Source of the DNA: Tomitella biformata AHU 1821
Lineage (GTDB): Bacteria > Actinomycetota > Actinomycetes > Mycobacteriales > Mycobacteriaceae
NCBI RefSeq assembly: GCF_000524475.1
Contig: NZ_BAVQ01000083.1
Location: 124,001 to 188,000, forward strand
Length of the DNA: 64,000 nt
Direction of reading: 5' to 3'
Part shown: positions 58,152 through 64,000 of the stretch, in pieces
How positions within the stretch are numbered: position 1 is the first letter of the stretch
Layout: each line of letters opens with the position of its first letter
The notes under the pieces: generated by a model
Seen by the model: the letters and a program-made list of their open reading frames with translations, nothing else
The model's database searches: none
Told to the model about the DNA's origin: nothing
Translations under genes and position numbers: made by a program

Positions 58152-58976
58152 ATGGCGAACTACACTGCCGCTGATGTGAAGCGTCTCCGCGAGCTCACCG
58201 GCTCCGGAATGATGGACTGCAAGAACGCGCTCGCCGACAATGACGGCGACTTCGACAAGGCCGTCGAGTACCTGCGTATCAAGGGTGCCAAGGACGTCGG
58301 CAAGCGTGCAGAGCGCTCCACCGCCGAGGGCCTCGTGGCCTCGTCCGGCGGCGTGATCATCGAGATCAACTGCGAGACGGACTTCGTCGCGAAGAACGAC
58401 CAGTTCCAGGACCTGGCGAACCGGATTGTGGCCGTGGCCGCAGCTGGCAAGCCGGCCGATGTCGAGGCGCTCAACGCACTCGAGCTCGATGGCTCCACCG
58501 TCGGCGAGACCGTGCAGGCGATGTCCGCGAAGATCGGCGAGAAGCTCGAGCTTCGCCGTGTCGCGGTCCTCGAAGGCAATGTCGCCACGTACATGCACAA
58601 GCGCAGCACCGACCTGCCCCCGGCAGTCGGCGTGCTCGTGGCGTACACCGGTGACGGCGACACCGCCGCGGAGGCCGCCAAGGCCGCCGCCATGCAGGTG
58701 GCTGCCATGAAGGCGCGCTACACCACGCGCGACGAGGTTCCCGAGGAGATCGTCGCCACCGAGCGTCGCATCGCCGAGGAGACCGCGCGCGAGGAGGGCA
58801 AGCCGGAGCAGGCGCTGCCGAAGATCATTGAGGGCCGTGTCAACGGTTTCTTCAAGGATGCGGTGCTGCTGGAGCAGGCGTCCGTCACGGACTCGAAGAA
58901 GACGGTCAAGGCCGTTCTCGACGCCGCCGGCGCGGCTGTCACGGGCTTCGTGCGGTTCGAGGTTGGCCAGGCCTAA
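58152..58976 (+). CDS. tsf: Elongation factor Ts
   Basis: 274 residues. Nucleotide exchange factor for EF-Tu. [40 protein letters not shown], and [14 protein letters not shown], then two dimerisation subdomains. ATG with GAAAGGAAGG upstream; in-frame codons before it are not coding. Confidence 0.97.
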   Translation: MANYTAADVKRLRELTGSGMMDCKNALADNDGDFDKAVEYLRIKGAKDVGKRAERSTAEGLVASSGGVIIEINCETDFVAKNDQFQDLANRIVAVAAAGKPADVEALNALELDGSTVGETVQAMSAKIGEKLELRRVAVLEGNVATYMHKRSTDLPPAVGVLVAYTGDGDTAAEAAKAAAMQVAAMKARYTTRDEVPEEIVATERRIAEETAREEGKPEQALPKIIEGRVNGFFKDAVLLEQASVTDSKKTVKAVLDAAGAAVTGFVRFEVGQA

Positions 58977-58981
58977 GGCCT

Positions 58982-59050
58982 GCGCTAGCGCAGTAAGGCA
59001 AGATAAGGCGGGACCGTCCTGGACTTGAGGGTCCATGGGCGGTCCCGTCC
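58982..59050 (+). terminator. Palindrome and nested hairpin after tsf
   Basis: A perfect palindrome TGCGCTAGCGCA right after the tsf stop, then GGGACCG/CGGTCCC (59011-59047) enclosing TGGAC/GTCCA. The T-run is short (CCGTCCTTGT), so it may be a partial terminator before pyrH. Confidence 0.5.
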
Positions 59051-59131
59051 TTGTAGGTGGAGGTGGCTGGTGCGCAGCCCAGAGCACATAGAAATCGCCG
59101 TGGAAGCCGGCGAACTGTCCGAAGGAGAGAG

Positions 59132-59860
59132 ATGGCGGATCTGACCGATAACCGGACGGGCTACCGACGAGTGCTGCTCAAGCTCGGTGGTGAGATGTTC
59201 GGCGGTGGCCAGGTCGGCCTGGACCCCGACGTTGTGCACACCGTGGCCGCGCAGATCGCCGAGGTCGTCCGCGACGGCGCGCAGATGGCCGTCGTGATCG
59301 GCGGCGGCAACTTCTTCCGTGGTGCGGAGCTGCAGCAGCGTGGCCTCGAGCGCTCGCGCTCGGACTACATGGGCATGCTCGGCACTGTCATGAACTCCCT
59401 TGCGCTGCAAGACTTCCTGGAGAAGGAAGGGATCGACACGCGCGTGCAGACCGGCATCACGATGGGCCAGGTCGCCGAGCCGTACATCCCGCGTCGCGCG
59501 GAGCGCCATCTTGAGAAGGGCCGCGTCGTCATCTTCGGCGCTGGTATGGGCATGCCCTACTTCTCGACGGACACGACAGCCGCGCAGCGTGCGTTGGAGA
59601 TCGGCGCCGAGGTCGTGCTGATGGCCAAGGGCGTCGACGGCGTCTACACCGCAGATCCGCGGACGGACCCCACGGCGACGATGTTCGAGGAAATCACCCA
59701 CGCCGAGGTCATCCGCCGCGGCCTCAAGGTGGCCGATGCCACCGCGTTCAGCCTGTGCATGGACAACGAGATGCCGATGTTGGTTTTCAACCTCCTCACG
59801 CAGGGCAATATCGCACGCGCGGTGTCAGGTGAGAAGATCGGTACGTTGGTCCGCACGTAA
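59132..59860 (+). CDS. pyrH: Uridylate kinase
   Basis: 242 residues. UMP to UDP. Signatures: [90 protein letters not shown] preceded by GAAGGAGAG. Confidence 0.96.
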   Translation: MADLTDNRTGYRRVLLKLGGEMFGGGQVGLDPDVVHTVAAQIAEVVRDGAQMAVVIGGGNFFRGAELQQRGLERSRSDYMGMLGTVMNSLALQDFLEKEGIDTRVQTGITMGQVAEPYIPRRAERHLEKGRVVIFGAGMGMPYFSTDTTAAQRALEIGAEVVLMAKGVDGVYTADPRTDPTATMFEEITHAEVIRRGLKVADATAFSLCMDNEMPMLVFNLLTQGNIARAVSGEKIGTLVRT

Positions 59861-59916
59861 CCTGTGCAGCCCATGATCACCAGTTATGTGGAATTGACAA
59901 CAATCGGAGGAATGTC

Positions 59917-60474
59917 GTGATCGACGAAGCTCTCTTCGAGGCCGAAGAGAAGATGGAGAAGGCGATCACGGTCGCCAAGGAAGACCTGGGCTCAATCCGC
60001 ACCGGGCGTGCGAACCCGGGCATGTTCTCGCGCATCGTGATCGACTACTACGGGGCTACCACGCCGATCACCCAGATCGCGAGCATCAGTGTGCCCGAGC
60101 CGCGGATGGTCATCATCAAGCCGTACGAGGCCTCGATGCTCGGCGCGATCGAGACCTCGATCCGAAACTCGGATCTGGGCTTCAACCCGTCGAACGACGG
60201 CGCGCTGATCCGCATCAGCGTCCCGCAGCTCACGGAGGACCGTCGTCGGGAGTTCGCGAAGCAGGCACGAGGCAAGGGCGAGGACGCGCGGGTCACTGTC
60301 CGCAACATCCGTCGCAAGTCGATGGAGGAGCTCAACCGCATCCAGAAGGATGGCGATGCGGGCGAGGACGAGGTCAACCGTGCGGAGAAGGAACTCGACA
60401 AGGTGACGGCGAAGTACGTGGCCATGGTCGACGAGATCGTCAAGAACAAAGAGGCCGAGCTCCTCGAGGTCTAA
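59917..60474 (+). CDS. frr: Ribosome recycling factor
   Basis: 185 residues. Splits post-termination ribosomes with [58 protein letters not shown], and [20 protein letters not shown], then [23 protein letters not shown] start 6 bases after CGGAGG. Follows pyrH as in nearly all bacteria. Confidence 0.97.
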   Translation: MIDEALFEAEEKMEKAITVAKEDLGSIRTGRANPGMFSRIVIDYYGATTPITQIASISVPEPRMVIIKPYEASMLGAIETSIRNSDLGFNPSNDGALIRISVPQLTEDRRREFAKQARGKGEDARVTVRNIRRKSMEELNRIQKDGDAGEDEVNRAEKELDKVTAKYVAMVDEIVKNKEAELLEV

Positions 60475-60539
60475 CCCCAGAGGCACCCGCACGATCAGTG
60501 GATAGGCGAGAAGAACCGTTGGCAAACTCAGGAGGCGCT

Positions 60540-61421
60540 GTGTCGGTGGGGGATGGGGCGGCGCAGCAGCCAGCCGAGAATGGACCAGCCGAGGCCAAGC
60601 AGTCGAAGGCCGGCCGGAACCTGCCGGCCGCGATCGCCGTCGGCGTGGGACTAGGCGCGCTGGTCATCTGCACGCTGCTGTTCGCCCCGAAGTTGTGGGT
60701 GGCGGTGGTCGCTGTCGCGGCGGCGATCGCCACCTACGAGGTGACGCAGCGTCTGCGGGAGCACGGCATCGCGGTCCCGCTGATCCCCCTGCTCGTCGGC
60801 GGCCAGGCGATGGTCTGGCTGAGCTGGCCCTATGGGATTCCAGGTATCCTCAACGCCTTCGGCGTCACGGTCCTGGTGCTGATGATCTGGCGGCTGCTCA
60901 ACGGGGGCCTGGCGAACAAGCCGGAGAACTACACCCGGGACATGGCGGTGTCGATCTTCGTCGCCGCGTGGATCCCGCTGTTCGCGTCGTTCGCCACGCT
61001 CATGGTGATCCACGGCGAGAACGGCCCGGGCATGGTGTTCTGCCTGATGATCGGCATCGTGTGTTCCGACGTCGGCGGCTACATCGCCGGCGTGCTGTTC
61101 GGCAAGCACCCGATGGTGCCGGCGATCAGCCCCAAGAAGTCCTGGGAAGGCCTGGCCGGCTCGTTGCTGTTCGGCGTCGTCGGCGGCATCCTGACCGTCA
61201 CGTTCATCCTGGACGAGTCCCCGTGGATCGGCGCGGTGCTCGGCGCCGCCCTGGTGCTCTCGGGAACGCTGGGGGACCTGGTCGAATCGCAGTTCAAGCG
61301 GGACCTTGGCATCAAGGACATGAGCGCGATGCTGCCGGGCCACGGCGGACTCATGGACAGGTTGGACTCGGCGCTGCCGTCTGCCGTGGTGACCTGGGTG
61401 ATCCTGGGCGCACTGCTCTAG
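60540..61421 (+). CDS. cdsA: Phosphatidate cytidylyltransferase
   Basis: About 293 residues, multi-pass membrane enzyme making CDP-diacylglycerol. Family signature near the C-terminus SQFKRDLGIKDMSAMLPGHG then GLMDRLDS (metal site). Eight or so helices, N-terminal tail hydrophilic. GTG 4 bases after AGGAGG chosen; an upstream GTG 14 codons earlier would lengthen the tail, and a GTG two codons later is possible. Confidence 0.94.
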   Translation: MSVGDGAAQQPAENGPAEAKQSKAGRNLPAAIAVGVGLGALVICTLLFAPKLWVAVVAVAAAIATYEVTQRLREHGIAVPLIPLLVGGQAMVWLSWPYGIPGILNAFGVTVLVLMIWRLLNGGLANKPENYTRDMAVSIFVAAWIPLFASFATLMVIHGENGPGMVFCLMIGIVCSDVGGYIAGVLFGKHPMVPAISPKKSWEGLAGSLLFGVVGGILTVTFILDESPWIGAVLGAALVLSGTLGDLVESQFKRDLGIKDMSAMLPGHGGLMDRLDSALPSAVVTWVILGALL

Positions 61422-61428
61422 CCGGTTG

Positions 61429-61836
61429 CTAGCGCGGGAGCTTCTTCGCGGCCCGGCGCAACTGCAGGATGCGGGCCCCACCGATCAGCCCAGCCAACAG
61501 TGCGCCGATGATCGCTGCGAAGAGGATGGCGACGCCGATCGGCAGGTTCCACTCCCACGCGAGGACGTTCAGACGCACCGAGTCCAGGTTCTGGATGATG
61601 AACACAAGCAGCAGGACCAGGATGATCGCGCCAACGATCAGGCCTGTCCAGGCACGGCCAGTGCGTGTGGCGCGGACTCGGTCCCAGTCCCGCTTGCGGG
61701 TGGTGGCGGCCGACGTTGCTCCGGTCGGTGGCAGCGTTGGCGCCTCGCCCGCCGAGGGGTCTGCCGGCAGCGGGGGTTGGGGGAGTCCGGTGGCCTCGGA
61801 CGGCAGGTCGGGATTCGGCTGATTCTCAGGGGTCAT
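61429..61836 (-). CDS. LapA family (DUF1049) membrane protein
   Basis: 135 residues. Pro-rich cytoplasmic N-terminus, then two transmembrane helices ([19 protein letters not shown] and [20 protein letters not shown]) around [16 protein letters not shown], the LapA/DUF1049 pattern, and a basic end [10 protein letters not shown]. Function in envelope assembly is inferred. ATG giving MTPENQPN. Divergent from rlmN. Confidence 0.85.
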   Translation of the reverse strand: MTPENQPNPDLPSEATGLPQPPLPADPSAGEAPTLPPTGATSAATTRKRDWDRVRATRTGRAWTGLIVGAIILVLLLVFIIQNLDSVRLNVLAWEWNLPIGVAILFAAIIGALLAGLIGGARILQLRRAAKKLPR

Positions 61837-61916
61837 ACACCAATCCTGCCGTAAATCGGGCAATATCACAGCCCAACCGGGGCAGATCTCGGTGGGGATG
61901 GGACAATGGATCAATC

Positions 61917-63041
61917 ATGGCTGGATCTTCGCAGGTAATTCCCGTTCCCCTTGTCTTCAACGCGCCCCGTCGCGGGCTGCCCCCACGGCACTTGGCCGAC
62001 CTCGACGAAGAAGGGCGCAAGGCCGCAGTCAAAGAACTGGGCCTGCCCGCCTTCCGCGCCGATCAGATCGCTCGCCAGTACTACGGCCGGTTGGTCGCCG
62101 ACCCCGAGCTGATGACCGACCTGCCCGCAGCGGTCCGCGAGAAAATCGCCGAGTCGCTCTTCCCGAAGCTACTGACCACGGTCCGCGACATCTCCTGCGA
62201 TGCGGGCACCACCCGCAAGTCGCTGTGGAAGGCCAACGACGGCACGCTGCTCGAGAGCGTCCTCATGCGCTACCCGGACCGGGCGACCCTGTGCATCTCC
62301 AGCCAGGCTGGCTGCGGCATGGCGTGCCCCTTCTGCGCCACCGGTCAGGCGGGGCTCACCCGCAACCTGTCAACGGCGGAGATCGTCGACCAGGTGCGGT
62401 CCGCCGCAGCGGTGATGCGGGACGGCCAGATGGGGGAGCCCGGCCGGCTGTCCAACGTGGTCTTCATGGGCATGGGCGAGCCGCTCGCGAACTATAAGAG
62501 GGTGGTCGCGGCCGTGCGGCGCATCACCGAGCCGGCGCCGAATGGGCTGGGCCTGTCCCAGCGCAACGTCACCGTCTCGACGGTGGGCCTGGCCCCGGCG
62601 ATCCGCAAGCTGGCCGACGAGGGGCTGTCGGTGACCCTGGCAGTGTCGCTGCACACCCCCGACGACGAGCTGCGCAACACCCTCGTCCCCGTCAACAACC
62701 GCTGGACCGTCGCGGAGGTCCTCGACGCCGCCCGCTATTACGCTGACCAGACCGGCCGGCGTGTCTCCATCGAGTACGCGATGATCCGCGACGTCAACGA
62801 TCAGCCGTGGCGCGCGGACCTGCTGGGCAAGAAGCTGCACAAGGCGCTTGGCTCGCGGGTGCATGTGAACCTGATCCCGCTCAACCCCACGCCGGGCAGC
62901 GAGTGGGATGCCTCGCCGAAGCCGGTCGAGCGTGAATTCGTCAGGCGCGTGTTGGCTCAGGGCGTCTCGTGCACCGTCCGGGACACCCGCGGCCAGGAGA
63001 TCGCCGCCGCCTGCGGGCAGCTGGCCGCCCAGGAGAGCTGA
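61917..63041 (+). CDS. rlmN: 23S rRNA (adenine(2503)-C2)-methyltransferase
   Basis: 374 residues. Radical-SAM methyltransferase for 23S A2503 and tRNA A37. Iron-sulfur motif [18 protein letters not shown] (CxxxCxxC), [17 protein letters not shown], and catalytic Cys late in [18 protein letters not shown] giving [11 protein letters not shown]; no strong ribosome site. Followed by a long palindrome. Confidence 0.96.
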   Translation: MAGSSQVIPVPLVFNAPRRGLPPRHLADLDEEGRKAAVKELGLPAFRADQIARQYYGRLVADPELMTDLPAAVREKIAESLFPKLLTTVRDISCDAGTTRKSLWKANDGTLLESVLMRYPDRATLCISSQAGCGMACPFCATGQAGLTRNLSTAEIVDQVRSAAAVMRDGQMGEPGRLSNVVFMGMGEPLANYKRVVAAVRRITEPAPNGLGLSQRNVTVSTVGLAPAIRKLADEGLSVTLAVSLHTPDDELRNTLVPVNNRWTVAEVLDAARYYADQTGRRVSIEYAMIRDVNDQPWRADLLGKKLHKALGSRVHVNLIPLNPTPGSEWDASPKPVEREFVRRVLAQGVSCTVRDTRGQEIAAACGQLAAQES

Positions 63042-63054
63042 CCCCGTAGAACAG

Positions 63055-63118
63055 TTCGCCCCCGTAGTTTGTCCTTGCCCCCGCTGCAGCGGGGGCAAGG
63101 ACAAACTACGGGGGCGAA
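63055..63118. repeat. Perfect 64-bp palindrome
   Basis: Two exact 32-bp arms meet without a loop at CTGCAG; the outer ends read TTCGCCCCCG and CGGGGGCGAA. It begins 13 bases after the rlmN stop in the convergent gap with the DUF2631 gene. Possibly a terminator-like cruciform, a REP-like element or a mobile insert; no second copy was seen in this window. Confidence 0.95.
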
Positions 63119-63154
63119 TCGCGTCGGGGCATGGGCCGCGGGCCGCATAAAGCA

Positions 63155-63187
63155 CAACGGCCGACTCGTAATCCGAGTCGGCCGTTG
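63155..63187. terminator. Bidirectional terminator hairpin between rlmN and DUF2631
   Basis: Perfect 14-bp stem CAACGGCCGACTCG / CGAGTCGGCCGTTG with a 5-base TAATC loop, lying between two convergent genes. Flanked by AAAGCA on one side and GCTGTGAAG on the other, no long T-run. Confidence 0.75.
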
Positions 63188-63207
63188 CGCTGTGAAGCTC
63201 TAAGGCA

Positions 63208-63486
63208 CTAGCGGTGCCACTTATTGCGCGCGCGGTACTCGTCGGCGCCGATGAAGAAGACGATCAGCGCGGCGAAGATACCGAGGTACCAGTCCTCGAT
63301 GCGGCTCTCGTGGTTGCCGATCATCATCAGCAGCAGGAACGCGGCGAAGAACAGGCCGAGGACCTTGAAGGCCTTGTTGGCGTGTCCATGCCAACCCCAA
63401 CCGACGGAGGGCTCATCTGCCGGATCAATGCCGGAGGCCTCGATGGCGTCTTCTAGGGACGGCTGCTGCAACTGCTTGCTGGCCAC
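63208..63486 (-). CDS. DUF2631 small membrane protein
   Basis: 92 residues. Hydrophilic N-terminus with DEPSVGWGWHGHANKAFKVL, then two transmembrane helices (LGLFFAAFLLLMMIGNH and WYLGIFAALIVFFIGADEY), ending RARNKWHR. Actinobacterial DUF2631 proteins lie near dxr (Rv2876). Function unknown. GTG start chosen for AGGAGG upstream. Divergent from dxr. Confidence 0.88.
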   Translation of the reverse strand: MASKQLQQPSLEDAIEASGIDPADEPSVGWGWHGHANKAFKVLGLFFAAFLLLMMIGNHESRIEDWYLGIFAALIVFFIGADEYRARNKWHR

Positions 63487-63619
63487 GGTCGAACCTCCTG
63501 GGAAAAAGTCTGTTTCGCCAATCCTGTCATATTGCCGGGAGCAATACGACGATGGGTCGTAATCGGGGCCCTGTGCTCGCGGGTGGCTAGAACCGTACGA
63601 GGTCAGGAACAATGGCCCG

Positions 63620-64000
63620 GTGAGCATCACACGAGTTTTGCTGCTGGGCAGCACTGGTTCTATCGGCACTCAGGCGCTGGAGGTGATCGCCGCCAATCCC
63701 GACCGCTTCGAGGTGGTGGGCTTGGCCGCCGGTGGTCGCAACGTGGCCCTGCTGGCCGCGCAGGTCCAGGCGACCGGGGCTCGTGCGGTGGCGGTGGCGG
63801 ACGAGGACGCGGCGGAGGCCCTCGCGGATCTGCTGGCCACCTCGGTGCCCGGGACCCGGCTGTGGAGCGGCCCCGACGCTGTCACCGAGTTGGTCCAGCA
63901 GACCGAGGCCGACGTCGTCCTGAACGCGCTGGTCGGCTCCCTGGGACTGCGCCCGACCCTTGCGGCGTTGGAGACGGGCGCGCGGTTGGCGCTGGCCAAT
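63620..64000 (+). CDS. dxr: 1-deoxy-D-xylulose 5-phosphate reductoisomerase, N-terminal part
   Basis: First step specific to the MEP isoprenoid pathway (NADPH-dependent). 127 codons before the window ends. NADPH-binding start [37 protein letters not shown] and [19 protein letters not shown] match Dxr. GTG start; the catalytic region is outside the window. Confidence 0.94.
   Translation, partial: MSITRVLLLGSTGSIGTQALEVIAANPDRFEVVGLAAGGRNVALLAAQVQATGARAVAVADEDAAEALADLLATSVPGTRLWSGPDAVTELVQQTEADVVLNALVGSLGLRPTLAALETGARLALAN

Overview
The window is about 64 kb of high-GC DNA whose gene order (ddl-DUF3515-thiL-ung ... recG-pyc-rsmD-coaD-sepIVA-DUF177-rpmF-rnc-mutM ... smc-ftsY-amt-glnK-ffh ... 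rpsP-khpA-rimM-trmD-rplS-lepB-rnhB-DUF2469-yraN-comM-dprA-xerC-rpsB-tsf-pyrH-frr-cdsA-rlmN-dxr) follows the Rv2981c-to-Rv2870c stretch of Mycobacterium tuberculosis. I therefore read it as chromosomal backbone of a Mycobacteriales (Corynebacteriales) actinobacterium outside Mycobacterium, possibly a Dietzia/Gordonia-type genus. The genus is an inference; no rRNA is present. GTG starts are very common, and many neighbours are joined by 4-base GTGA/ATGA stop-start overlaps.

Layout: 1-6046 carries ddl (cut at the left edge), thiamine, DNA-repair and envelope genes and rpmB. 6311-18393 carries a DAK2/FakA-like gene, recG, pyc, rsmD, coaD, sepIVA, DUF177, rpmF, rnc and mutM. 18445-24357 carries an alanine symporter, an OsmC protein, acyP and smc. 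24405-29863 is an inserted minus-strand block of five genes (response regulator, sensor kinase, VTC polyphosphate-polymerase-like protein, DUF4956 membrane protein, CotH-like secreted kinase) lying between smc and ftsY. 30025-43640 carries ftsY, amt-glnK (without glnD), ffh, an amidohydrolase and the rpsP-to-DUF2469 translation and secretion block. 44151-47235 carries yraN-comM-dprA.

47236-55229 is the accessory region. It separates dprA from xerC and holds a SigF general-stress module: a UsfX-like anti-sigma factor with sigF, a divergent STAS antagonist that has lost its phosphorylatable serines, and several small stress-type genes (a 222-residue membrane protein, a zinc-ribbon microprotein, DUF5709, a flavin-reductase-like protein, a 51-residue DUF6131 membrane peptide), plus a truncated HemK-like methyltransferase relic, a SUMF1-domain protein and a Bcr/CflA exporter. 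Three near-identical promoter elements (GTTT-N15/16-GGGTAT) sit directly before the 222-residue protein, the usfX-sigF operon and the DUF6131 gene. Together they look like a local, autoregulated SigF regulon.

55286-64000 returns to backbone: xerC, an M23 peptidase, rpsB-tsf-pyrH-frr-cdsA, lapA, rlmN, DUF2631 and the start of dxr. Notable non-coding structures are a perfect 64-bp palindrome after rlmN, a 57-bp compound palindrome between ftsY and amt, clear hairpin terminators after rpmB and DUF2469, and a promoter shared by rpsP and rplS. The best candidates for little-described biology are the RR-HK-VTC-DUF4956-CotH block and the SigF island with its unusual STAS partner.
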